Assembly: GCA_000320545.1 (NCBI GenBank)
Contig: ADNK01000774.1
Span: 47,501 to 111,500, forward strand
Direction: 5' to 3'
Length of the DNA stretch: 64,000 nucleotides
DNA from: Bigelowiella natans CCMP2755
Taxonomy: Eukaryota > Cercozoa > Chlorarachniophyceae
Shown here one piece after another: positions 24,025 to 35,919 of the stretch. The notes under the pieces are model-generated. The model had not been told where the DNA came from. It did not search any database and saw nothing but the letters and a program-made list of their open reading frames with translations. The translations under genes were made by a program, and so were the position numbers. The stretch's first letter is position 1, and the number at the start of each line of letters is the position of its first letter.

Positions 24025-24895
24025 TGAGAATGATTAATAGATATCTTTTAATGAGCAAGTAGTGTGCATTCATGACATAGACGACTGCAAGAGTTTTAAA
24101 AGTCTTCATTAAATTGAGATGTATCTCGGCTAACAAATGGTCGGCGTTGGTCCAACACAAAGTTGGATTATGCATGCATCATCTTTGACTGTGTCTTTGT
24201 GTCTTTACGATGGCACATGGCATAGCTACATGAACGTATGCCACATGTATAGACGAGATTTGCGTTGCATCACCAGCTAGTCATTTGAGCATGGTACTAG
24301 CTAGCTAGAGCGTACATAACACACACATTTGCCACATTGTGTGCTAGACAATTTGGTACGACTCATGCAGTGCTAGAGTGCATGCATGCAGCAGCTGCAT
24401 GTTAGCCGCGCATTTTGCTTTGTAATGTCTGTGGGCGCGTGCCACATGTAGGCCTCACTATGTACAGCGCTGTAGCCATGCACTGCTTTGCACAGCTACA
24501 TAGGATGAGCATTTTTAATTGATTGATTACATCCGTCTTATACGTACAGCATATATGCCGCGAAACGCACGAGTCTATTCTAGATTGCGCAGCGCTAAGT
24601 TGCATGTCGCAATGATGATCTATGATCTAGCAATAGTCGATGCACGCGCATGTGTACAATAAGATGTAGTCAGTGTGCGCCACTTAAATTCCTACACGTG
24701 CGCATGCTTGCCGCACATGTGGCGGTCGTAAAATCATGCGATCTAGCGATGCACAGCTTCAATATGTGTATGCATACATGTATGTCCGATGTAGTAGATA
24801 GTATACACATAGCTATCTAGCTATGCAACTTTTTTTGCATTTTGGCACTCATTTTGTTCTGCAACTGATTTCCGGTGACTGTTTTGTCTGCTGCT
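24025..24895. other. Convergent intergenic spacer (HDAC/carboxypeptidase)
   Basis: No gene seen. It contains the two 3' ends. It is dense in GCATGCATGC, TAGCTAGCTAG and CAGCAGCTGCATG palindromic words, especially 24160-24420 and 24540-24830. Confidence 0.55.
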
Positions 24896-27800
24896 TCAAC
24901 GTTGCGCAATCCGCCTTCCCGCTTCTTTGATTCTAGATTTTGGGTGGTTAGAAATTACCCTTTTGGTCGAATCATCGCCTTCATCATCAGTACTCCCATC
25001 TGACGAATATTCATTTCCACCACCGACGCTCACCATCAGCGCATTGACCCTCGAGGTCAGTTCTGCAAAATTAGGCTCATGCTTATCTTTACTCGCCGAA
25101 CGTGAAGTTCTTTTACTCGTTGGGGACCGTCTTGACGCTGGTGATAGTCTTCCCTGCTTAGTATCCGAAGTCTTGATCCGCGAGCGTGCGCGACGCTGAT
25201 ATCTACTGCTGCTGGTAATTCTGGGTGTCATTCCAGCATTTTTTGCTAGAGCTGCTGAAATCGACACGCTCATTATTTGCGGTGGCATAAGATCTCGAGA
25301 GCCTGTCCTTTTACGATTGGCCGCCTTAGACTGCTGGGCGATATTGCTGCTGTCCTGCTGCTGATCGAAGTTGTGAGAGGGGGAGATGGGAGGCTTAGAT
25401 TTGGGTGTTGTTGTTGTTGTTTTTGTTCCCAAGGATGTCTTGGTCTCTGCAGCAGCATTGCTGCTATAGTATGCGGAGGAAGATACAACCTGACTAGGTT
25501 CAACTCTGATGGATGGGGACGGTGGCGCTGCCTGCCCGACATCAGGAGGAGTAGGAATCGTCATCTTTATGTTGCTGCGTTTGGGGTAACGAGATGGTGA
25601 CTTCGAGGATGCAGTGATCCTGCCGGTGCTCACTCTACCGGTCGGGATTTTGTTGCGCCGTACTTTGACTGGTATTTTGCTATTGTTGTTGTTGTTGTTG
25701 CTGCTGCTGCTGCTATTTCCATATCGGAGCATTTCAGGAGGGGCTGCTTCTACTGCGCCTGAATGCGGGAGTAACCTTGGCAGCAGCTCATCGCCACCTA
25801 CCTTTTCATCACCACCACCTCCTCCACCATTATCACAACTACCACCACCACCACCACCACTTCTACTACTACTACTCCCAACACTACTACTGCTTCTGCT
25901 GCTGTTACATAGCACTGGGGGGTACGACAAAGACGATGATATATTGTGATTACTCCCGCTGTTGCTATGCACCGGAGGCTTCCCTGAACGCTTTCTGCTG
26001 CTGCTGTTTCTACAGCTGATTTTGTTGGAGGAGGTTTTCAGGCGGACGTTGCTAATTGCATGAATCTTCGATTCAATTGGGGGGTGAGGAGGAGGGAGAT
26101 GAGCATGAGGGGGGTGAGTAGAAGGGGGATGGGTAGGAGGAATTTGAAAATGACTAGCTTTTTTCGAGTCGTGACTATCATCGATATCTTCGCCTCTGTT
26201 GTTAGTGCTTGGATTTACTACATCAGCCATAGCTGATTGTGAAGGTAATGCTGCTGCAAAAGATGGTGAAGATCCTGATGATGATGATGGTGATGGCGGT
26301 GATAAAGGGGAGTGTTTGATCCCTCTGGATGATGTTGGCAAAACGGGTGCTATTGATGATGGTGGAAGGAGTGGGGATGGCGTTGATGCCCTCCTCTCCA
26401 ACACAACAGAGGTAACCCCTCCACGAGGAGAGGTAGAGACCAAAGCAGCAGCATGCACCACAGGAGATTTCGAAGAAGCAGAGTCAGCAGAGATCTCACC
26501 AGCAGGAAGAGGTACTTCTTTTGCCGCTACGGAAGACAATGCTGATGTTGATGACGACGACGACGACTTTATGGACGATGATGGAGCTCTCTTCTCTCTC
26601 CTTCCTCTATTCTTGGACAGCTGCTGCCGTCGGCGCTGATTTGGAGGCGGTGTTGACGATTTAACAAGATTGCCCTTGGACCCCGGGGAGCGTCGCATAT
26701 AGTTGGAACTATAGGACTTCTTAATCGATGCTGAACCATTTCTCCTTTGGCGTGATCCCTTTAAGGATGCCTCTGACCTCTTACTGTCATGAGTACATAC
26801 AACGCCATCCTGGTAGAGGAAGAGGGAGAGAAAGAGAGAGCAAGTCAACCAGCATGTACATATTACTTTACGTTCTAGTGACAGTGTGATAAATCACGAA
26901 CAATTTTTGGAGTTTCTCGTCCTCGGTGCCACCACCAACAAATTCATATCCGTTGTGTTTGCTATCATCGCCTTCATTACCATAATGATCATATTGGGAA
27001 GTAGTAGTAGTAGTAGTAGTACCTTTCTCCTGGATTTAACGGTCTTACTACCACGGCGTTTCCTTCTAGGAGGCGGGTGGTTCTCAGATGAATAACTGCG
27101 AAGAGAGGAGACGATGCTACTACCAGCCGACAATGAACGTGATCCTTTATTCAGCTTGCTGCGCTCATTCTGCTTCTTACTTTTCTTCAACTTTTTCCTA
27201 GTTTTCTTCTTCTTCTTCACCTTGACGGACGTCACAGGAGCGAGCTCGCCCGTTTCGGCCGTATTCTCCTCTTCCTCCGAAAAGCCAGACTCGTCTCCTC
27301 CAAAGTCGCCCTCCCCCAGCATCTCCGCCTCCAGCCTTAACTTTCGCTCATATTCGTCGACCTGATAAAAGAGATAGCCAGTGCAGTGATATGTGTGAGA
27401 AGAAAGGGAAAAACTCAAACGATAGCAATAATAGAGGTAGCAATAGTAGCAGGACTGTCGAATCGAGGGAGAACGAATTATTATATTTTTTGGCTGTCTC
27501 TTCCGAACTTTCAAAATCTCGACACACTGATATTATGTGTCTTCTCTTACTTGGATGAGAGCACGTGCATGCTCAATCGGGTCAAGGAACTGCACCATGG
27601 TTCGGCCTACACATAAATAATATTCGAATGATGATTGCTATTTGTTCGTCGCGTGACGCTCGAATCGTAAAACAAAAATTACACGAAGATGTGATGCAAC
27701 CCTCCGACTTCATTGTGTGTTCTTCTTCGCTCATTATGCTAATAATAGTTTGTCATGTTATGGAACATACCAAGAATCTCGCCCATTTCCATGAAGTCAC

Positions 27801-29111
27801 TCCAACTCAAGTGGTGTCCTGTGGAGATAGATGATGAGGTGAGAAGTGCTAAAACACACACACACACACACACATACACACACACATACACATGGTATAA
27901 TCTTGGCGAAAGAGTGTTGTGATGATGGTAATACTATGATGACAGTACTAAATCTCTTCGAAAAACACCAAAATGATAAAGACCAATGCATGCCCATTTT
28001 ACCATCGCGCCCGCAAAATTTGGTGAAATATCAGCTATACTGAATTACTAAATTATTATTCTACTAGTGGATCGAAGAACCACCTTTCTGCTTTCCAAAA
28101 TCTGTACCAGCGAAGGAAGCTTCCATTGTGTAGCTGTTGATGATACCCATTTCTTTTCGATAGACTACGCGCGCACATGATTCTTTCTTTTTAGAGACTT
28201 TGAAGTTGCAGTCGCGGTAGCTAAAAAAGTTGTTCCCGTTGTCGAACAGCATGTACGGAAACACCTTTTGATATTGATTGTGTGTGAGGGGGAGAGAGGC
28301 CGTTTGATTGAAAGTAAATAGATCGTGTGCCAGGGCTATGTTGAGATATGGGCGAGGATCTTTGTGAAAAGGCGTTTGATGATGACGAAGATGATAGTAG
28401 TGATGACTAAGGTATGAGTTGCAAATTATTGAAGATGGTTTTCGGATGATGTGAAAACCAAAAGAGAGACTATTAACATTATCAGTGACTTCCGTACCGA
28501 TTTAATTACAATACAGTTCTGTCCCTAAAGAGATGATATACCCGCTCATGGTGATAGTAGGGATCCTCAGGTCGCCCATTCTCACAGCCATACATGAAGA
28601 TATTTGGCTTTCGAGAGTGTCCGTGCAAATCAATACAGAGAGGAATCTAAAATAAGCAAGTATGATGGTATCAGTAAGTACTCACTGACAATAGTGGATT
28701 TAGGCAGGATGATTGCAACTATAATAAATAAACATCATGGGATGATGACGGTGACTACGAACGTATAGTACATACAAACACACACCTCTCGATTTGCAAG
28801 AAGCTTCTTTGCCATCATCTTGACTAAGAAGGGGGGAAAACAGCAAGGATTAACTCACAACCATCACCTCACAGTATCACGCATCGTACTACCTTCAAAA
28901 ACAGTGGGATTCCGTACTGCACAAGGGACGTCATATTTGCGGTTCAGGTCCACGCCAGCTAGGGAGAGAACAGCAAGAACGAACAGAGAAGGGAAGTTGT
29001 TGTTTTTTTTTTAAATTATAAAGGCAAGCAGCGAGTGCAATGCTGATATATGTCAAGTTGTTGTTGAGGTGCAGTGACTCTGCTTACCTACGGACTCACT
29101 GTTAGACCATC

Positions 29112-29152
<41 letters not shown>

Positions 29153-31216
29153 GTGGCAAAAATACCCAAAGAGCAGCGGTAGTTCCCGTTTATAACTCCG
29201 TCTGGATTCAGCATTGGGACGACCTGCGATGGTATACGCAATAAATGGGATGAATAATTGACAGCTGCGGAAATGTTGAATGAAGCATCAGGTTGGAGTA
29301 GTGTCCTTCGACCCTGACCTTGAAGACAATGTTATTGCGAAGATATCTGGCTGCTGCCGATTGCCCGGTTATAAATGCCAAAAAACCTAGATGACGATTG
29401 ATTGACGATCAGAAAAATAAATAAGAAAAACGCTCCTTCCTTACAATCACGAACAAACACCGTCACTCAAAATACGCCCCCTGGCAGAAACGTGATAACA
29501 TCAGAGTCTGATGTTCTTGTAGCATTTTTGCAATATGGGTACACCACGGTGACGACCTCGCATCATCCATGAAGCATTAGTTTCGCCAGGATGGACCCGG
29601 GCAGTTACCTGGAGGGGAGGTGTTCATTCAAGAGGTTAGAGTGCAATTTGACGTTATTGTGCGTGGAAGTAGCAGTGAGGAGATAACGTGACCACTACTT
29701 GCTTGGAACGTACCACTATCCCTTTTCTGTCCCTGATTTCCTCCGAGGTAGAATTGAAATTCGATATTGTAAGAAGATCGCACTCGTTGCCTCCTGAATG
29801 AGATCATTTTCATGACAAGCAACCACGACGACGGCGACGACACGCGCAATAGCCATACTATTCCCGGCAGTACTCTACGCAATCACGCCCTGTGGGTATT
29901 TGTGAGTAGTACCTAGGGTTTGACACAGAGCCCTCCTCCTCATTAAACGGGAGACGGCTGGCTGGCGCTGCATCAAGGCGAGATCGTATCGCAAATCCGT
30001 GTAGGAATATGGGTAGCAGTAGGCAAAGTAGACTGTGTCATTTTCATGCTTCAACTCTACTGTAAAGGTGAGCGTGAAGTAGGGCTTATTGTTCTGCTTT
30101 GCTCGCTTAAGATGATTCTGGTAGTAGCAGATATTCTCCCCAGTGCGGAGCCAGCCAGCACCCCTTTCTCGAGCAGCAACCCTCGAGAATATCAGTGGTC
30201 GCATGCCATAGTTGTACCTAGATGGTAAGTGGTAATGTGATTATGATGGTGATGATGATGGAGGTGGTGGGAGATTATGAACGAAGATGGTTGGTGATGT
30301 TCAATCATTTAGACTTGAGAAGATACAAAAATCGAATGGAAAAACTCACATCGAATCCGGCTTCTGGAAATTTATCAAGTTCAGCTTATATTGCGCTGCC
30401 CGCGTATTGGAGATAGAAAAGTAGAACCTTTTAGACACAATAGTAACAATCAGCCCAGGAGCACATATACGAGTACGGATGTGAAAATGTTGCTACTGCT
30501 GTTTGCTTACCATTGGGTATGGCCGTTCGTGTTGATATCAGGTCTAATTATCAAATCGAACTCCCATTGATATACTTGAACCACGCGCCGAAGATTTCCC
30601 CCTATTTAAACAGCAAAGTCATGAAGAATCAGAGTCCAAGATTTCATTGCTAATATGCAACGAAGTTAAACAAGCATGCAAATGGGAAGAGGTGGATAGT
30701 GACTTGACAAAGCCAGAGCTGCTCAGCTGATATTTTGCACTGCAACAAAAGTGCTACATATACATTGCTCCAATAGGATCACGGAAAATACTAATTACCT
30801 TCAAAACGGGACTCGAAAACCGGGGTAGTATCTGTTTGCCCCTTGACCTTGTAATATGGTTGCGGAGGAATATTAGCCGCCCGGTCCTTCTGCTTTAAGG
30901 AAAGAGCGTATAGTTCGTCGCAATCATAGATGACAGCATCAAGAGTGCCCTCGGGGTTTTCGATTCGTTCGATATCACGTTTTTGCATCGCACTGATCAA
31001 CCCCGCGCGATCTTCACAATCATCAAGGGGCTCAGGGTCTGGCGTTGTAAATGTAGGTCGGCGCGGGGCGGGCGCTCGAAGAGGCATATATGCCTTTGGA
31101 GGCGGAATCGTCGGAGGCTTCAAACGCTGCGTCCCCCTCTTCTTTGAGTCGAACATAGGTAATGGGGGGGGAGGCAGCAGGGGCTGTGGAGCCTGGTGCC
31201 CCAACTTTCGTCTCAT
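24896..31216 (-). CDS. M14 cytosolic carboxypeptidase (AGBL/CCP family) with long basic tail
   Basis: CCPs remove C-terminal or side-chain glutamates from tubulin and other proteins and tune cilia. Sixteen exons (31216-30799, 30601-30511, 30427-30350, 30217-29913, 29793-29714, 29608-29557, 29386-29319, 29223-29166, 28958-28893, 28823-28786, 28646-28542, 28264-28084, 27818-27771, 27606-27551, 27361-27023, 26809-24896) give 1,298 residues. The CCP N-domain shows NLRRVVQVYQWEFDLIIRPD and YNYGMRPLIFSR. The M14 domain shows the zinc site HPGE (His about 330), VVPMLNPDGVINGNYRC, DLNRKY, IDLHGHSRKPNIFMYG (zinc His about 426) and the catalytic Glu in TMEASF (about 501). From about residue 548 the last 750 residues are low-complexity, rich in Ser, Lys, Arg, Pro and short homopolymers, possibly binding acidic tubulin tails. 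Closest in style to AGBL2/3. The start is the first in-frame ATG of the first exon found. Confidence 0.9.
27852..27893. repeat. (CA)n microsatellite in intron
   Basis: A CA tract with two TACA interruptions just upstream, on the coding strand, of the carboxypeptidase exon 27818-27771. Confidence 0.85.
29112..29149. repeat. (CA)n microsatellite in intron
   Basis: About 19 CA units 16 bases downstream, on the coding strand, of the carboxypeptidase exon 29223-29166. Confidence 0.9.
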
Positions 31217-31973
31217 TTTCAGATCCAATCTAAAGCGTCAGACTTATACTTCAGTGGTAAAATGCATAATGCAGTCGTAGCAGTGTTGGTTCATCCTGGA
31301 TGTTGTTTGTTCTCAAGTCTGACAACATCTCCGAGGTCAATTTCCCCACCAAGAAGACAGCCCAGCCACTACGAAGACTGTGCCATCTGAAATAGTTATG
31401 TGCTAATCAAAGACTGAAACGCAGCAAGCGTAGCGCTCGTGAATAGATGGACGAACTGGCAAATGTGTTCTCAAACGCACAAAAAAAGTGTGATGGAAGA
31501 TGTTCATGCCTAAACAAGAGAGAAAGAGGAAAATTGGGGGATACGTTAGGGGGTTAACCGACCATGTAGTAACCGGTCCAATGAGCTTTGAGAACAGAAG
31601 TTTTCTATATAGGGAAAAAATAGAGCCAGAAATATCTACATAGTTATCTGATATGATGATAAGATTGGCTGTCTAAGTCATCGACAATTTATGTGATTCA
31701 ACAATCTGTGTGGTGTTAAGAAAACATCTGAGAAAAAGCTGACAGAAATCTTCTGAAATCACAGAATACCCTTGAAACGTCTAAATTGTTCAGTTTGCAG
31801 ATAAGTCTATGTGCTACGACAAGGCTAAAATTTGCTTTTTCCTACAAACCGAGGACGATTTGTCGCAACCAACAGAACATTGCAGAATCTCAGAATTCAG
31901 CACTTCACATTACAAACATTTTATCAAATAAAAAGTCGCACGGAGAATTCAACCGCAAATCTCCGACGGCGCA
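31217..31973. promoter_or_regulatory. Divergent carboxypeptidase/RPL15 promoter region
   Basis: This 757-bp gap separates a minus-strand and a plus-strand gene start, so it should hold both promoters and 5' UTRs. An ATG-led minus frame (about 31324-31260) looks faintly coding but lacks a donor. No TATA box was convincing. Confidence 0.45.
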
Positions 31974-32777
31974 ATGGTGGGCAACATGAAGTCTTGCAAT
32001 GGGAGGGGGGAATCTATGCAACGAACCCATTTGGGGAATTGAGAAGCATATGGGGTTGAGTGGGGAAGATGTTGTTTTGTTCTGGTGTTCATCCACTCTT
32101 CTCCCTATATTTTTGGAAATGGAAGTAACTGTCCTACACAGAAGAAAATGTTAATTAAAGAGGAATTTATTCATTTTTAGGGAGCTTACAAGTATCTCGA
32201 GGAGCTTTACAAGAAAAAGCAGTGCGATGCAATGCGTTTTCTGCTTCGTGTACGTTGCTGGGAGCTTCGTCAACTCCCTGTGATGCACCGGGCTCCACGC
32301 TCAACCCGCCCTGATAAGGCTCGTCGTCTCGGATACAGAGCCAAGCAAGGATACGTCATCTACCGTGTACGTGTTCGCCGTGGAGGACGCAAGCGCCCTA
32401 ACTGGAAGGGAATTGTTTACGGAAAGCCAGTCCACCAGGGAGTAAAAGGGCTAAAGTTCGAGCGCAACTTGCGATCTGTTGCTGAGGAGCGTGTGGGCCG
32501 TCGTTGCGGCAATCTCCGTGTCCTGAACTCCTACTGGATCAACCAAGATGCAACCTACAAATACTTCGAGGTCATTCTAGTTGACCCTCACCACAATGCT
32601 ATCCGCCACGACCCCCGCATAAACTGGATCGTCAACCCTGTCCACAAGCACCGCGAAATGCGCGGCCTCACATCTGCTGGAAAGCATTCCCGTGGTCTGT
32701 CGAACCCCAAGTATCGTCCTTCTCGCAAGGCAGGATGGAAGAGGAACAACACTTTGTCCCTCAGGCGATACCGATAA
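31974..32777 (+). CDS. RPL15: 60S ribosomal protein L15
   Basis: RPL15 (eL15) is a basic protein buried in the large ribosomal subunit. The main exon, 32181-32777, begins [20 protein letters not shown], which in essentially all eukaryotes directly follows the initiator Met. The best start is therefore ATG at 31974-31976 followed at once by a GTGGGC donor and a 204-nt intron, the start-codon-intron arrangement common in ribosomal protein genes. The product is 199 residues (human 204), with intact family blocks [43 protein letters not shown] and [21 protein letters not shown] reduced here to its recognisable end. Codon use is biased to C/G third positions, as expected for high expression. The exon-1 position is inferred; the rest is certain. 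Confidence 0.93.
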
Positions 32778-33076
32778 ATGTATTGACTTTTCTCTGGTCG
32801 CTATTCGTACGTGCATTATTGTGGTTGCATTTGCCCATGCATGCATGCATCCACCACCAGGATTGGGTGTCATTATCGGATGTTTCAATTTAGTGATCAA
32901 GATTTCTAAAAAACTACTAAACACCATTTGTGTCTGCTACATATTTATATAAATCCATGCACTTGATTTCTGGGGGTATGTGCCACAAATTATGATTGGG
33001 GTGGACACTAGCTTAGCAGAATTTGTAAATTAATCCCAGTTTTGTGGCATTACACAACAACGTACAAGCACGCTAC

Positions 33077-33120
<44 letters not shown>

Positions 33121-33464
33121 CATAACTATATATTATATACGGTGTGTGGGTTTGTGTATTCTGGTACGCGCATTTTAGTGATGAAAACATGATACTGTAT
33201 CGTATACGACACGTACGTCTCCCGCGATCCCGCAATATACCAATATAAGAGACGAATGTAATCAAATGCTTCACATTTTTTTATTGTCATCCTAATGTAG
33301 CTATGCTCTCGCGACACGAGTTGTAAAGCTAGATAATCGTATCCAGTATGCTTCACATGCTAGCATGATGTATCGACTACTTACACCTGAGACACCTAGC
33401 TAGCTAGCACGCAGATCATGAGCTGGCGCATACTTACTATAGACACACAGTATATATAATATAT

Positions 33465-33469
<5 letters not shown>

Positions 33470-33530
<61 letters not shown>
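33470..33530. repeat. Compound (TA)n tract
   Basis: About 60 bp of almost uninterrupted TA alternation with a single CATA break, flanked by further TATATA words. Confidence 0.9.
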
Positions 33531-33536
<6 letters not shown>

Positions 33537-34066
33537 GTCATATATATAATATGTACATCAGGATGACCATTGAAAAAATTTAATTCTTCATCACATCCGT
33601 CTCATATATAATATATACGTATGTCTATTGTACTTACCTATATACTGCATAACATGCATCACATCATCACATAAATGCAGCACTACGATACCCACGTGTA
33701 CATGCAAGCACGCCAGACATGCAATGGATTGCGAGTGGTGGACACGCTAGCAGCAATGCAAGCTAGTAAGGTGTAGCAGCACGACAGCACATTATCATAT
33801 TATAATGGCAACTGAGCTAGATTACTGCCACATGTCAGCATCGTAACTACGCTGATCTACGAGCTATAATGCATTACCAAGCGTAGCCACATTTTGAAGA
33901 AGTAGGGCTATCATGCAAGTCTTACTATTTTCGGCGATGACTACTGACTTCACGATACCATGTTATAATAATAAATATACAAATGATAATTTCTTCGTTG
34001 TATAGCTTAGATATATCATCATGCGTGGCACCTGATGACAATACTTTCAATATATATTGTTAAATA

Positions 34067-34102
<36 letters not shown>

Positions 34103-34526
34103 ATTGAGAACAGATGTGTGATTCAAATCGAGCACACACTCAAAATTCTGTTAACTCTCTCTCTTCTTCCTTCCTAGCTAGCTGGCCACTATAATAGTAC
34201 TGCAGAGCATTTCTTCGTCAGAACTCTACTAGCCCTTTCGTCACGTAGTAGCAGCGGCAGCAGTAGGAATAGTAGTAGTAATACAAATATATGCTTATAT
34301 TATCCTTTCCTTAATCTTTGTCGCCGGACATTGGGTTCTTCATCTCAATATTAAGTGGTAGTTGTAAAAGTAGCAGTAGTAGTAGGAGGAGTAGGAGGAG
34401 GAAGAGGAGAAGGACCAAGACACTTCCGACAAATGCCGCAATCTAGCTTCTCTTGTAACTACTACCTAATGTTGAAAATTTCCACTCTCTCCTAGCTGCT
34501 GCTGCTGTTCTTCTTCTCTTTTTAAC

Positions 34527-34532
34527 ACCACC

Positions 34533-34566
<34 letters not shown>
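34527..34566. repeat. (GTA)n microsatellite
   Basis: About 13 GTA units, located 3' of the giant membrane-protein gene. Confidence 0.9.
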
Positions 34567-34623
34567 GTCTATGATCGTCCATTGTCACGACGACGATGAC
34601 GACGATTAGTACTACTATTACTA

Positions 34624-35886
34624 CTACAACCCATCGTCTCTGAAGGTGTACACTGATGCCCCGTCTCCACCTCTTATCTGGTAAAATAACGAAGTAATGA
34701 TCTCTCCATTTAGGGGGAGGGGTGGGAGTGCAATATATGTGAGACAGCTAAGCATTTCCCCGTAGTAGCTATTCTCTATTCTTTGGTTGTTGTCCAGCAT
34801 CATCCATCATTAATATGCACAACTAGTGCGTCGTCGATCGATCTCCTTTCTCCCTGTATACTCACTACTACTACTACTACTACTACTGCTGCTGCTACTT
34901 ACATTCTGTCGCTATATGATGACGACGACGACGATGATGATGATGATGATGATGATGATACCTATCTACCCTCCTTTACCTGGCTGAAGTATTGTGCCTT
35001 CTTCTTGAGGTGGAGGAGGATGGTGACGAGGACGAATGAGCACGCTACCACTGTTAGCGTGTACACCAACATGATAGGAAATCGTGGCTTCGAGTCCTAC
35101 AACGATCATACATGGAACGGGGGAGGAACTCAGTACAACGACGACGAGTATATTCGGTAACAATGTGACTTGAAGAACTGCTACTACTACTGCTGCTACT
35201 GCTGCATCATCTGCTACATCTCCGGTTCTCTCCTCCTCTTGTAGTGAAGAAGATTGCTACACTAAATGTTGTTGTTCTTCCTGGTTTTACCTCTATCTCT
35301 TGAGGAACGGGGTGGGTAACAAGATCTTCCTTCCTCACGATGGGGGTCACTACGGCAGCGCGATCTTCCGTACAGTGAGGATAATTTCGATAACCCTGTG
35401 CACACGACTCGCAGTGGGGCCTGAGGAGGAGGAAACGGATAAGAAAGAGGGGAGGGGATAGTTGGGAGCAGCCACCACTATATTATCACTTGTCTCCTCT
35501 CTCTCTTGCAGGCACCCTATTTACTTCTCCTCCGTCATTTCCTTCATCATCATCATGGTCATCATCCAACGTATCAGAAATAATGTTTGTTTCTTCTTCT
35601 TCTTCTTCTTCTTCTTCTTCTTCTTCACACACGCCCAAATGGGATAAATAAGAGCAAGTGAGCAGAAGCTAACTAGTAGTGCTCATTTGTGCAGGGATGT
35701 AGTAAAGAACCGGATATAGTAATTAAGCCACCCACCCATCATAATTTGCAGGGCAGTCACAACGCAGAACAGAGGTCTCCCCAACAGCGTTTCTATACTG
35801 ATGGACACTACACACTCCTAACAGAGCAATACAGAAGAGACAATGATAATCAGAAATAAGATGAAAATCACCGAACAAAGAGGGAA

Positions 35887-35919
<33 letters not shown>

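Larger units (their letters stand above)
32778..34623. other. Convergent intergenic spacer with TA tracts
   Basis: No coding exon supported between RPL15 and the giant membrane-protein gene. It holds long (TA)n tracts at 33079-33118, 33470-33530 and 34070-34100, GCATGCATGC near 32838, and GCTAGC/CTAGCTAGC near 33357-33405. A (GTA)n tract lies at 34527-34566, just past the stop of the minus-strand gene. Confidence 0.55.

Noticed and set aside
23954-24175. Minus-strand frames opposite the HDAC tail
   Set aside because: They are antisense of the Asp/Glu-rich HDAC C terminus (His/Ile runs), without splice or family support.
34783-35857. A plus-strand membrane protein with His-rich and hydrophobic exons
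   Set aside because: Several plus-strand frames look coding and can be partly spliced, but the minus strand gives a better, fully phase-consistent chain (EGF-like cysteines, then membrane helix plus KKK, then stop) that completes the giant gene to an exact multiple of three. The plus frames are its antisense.
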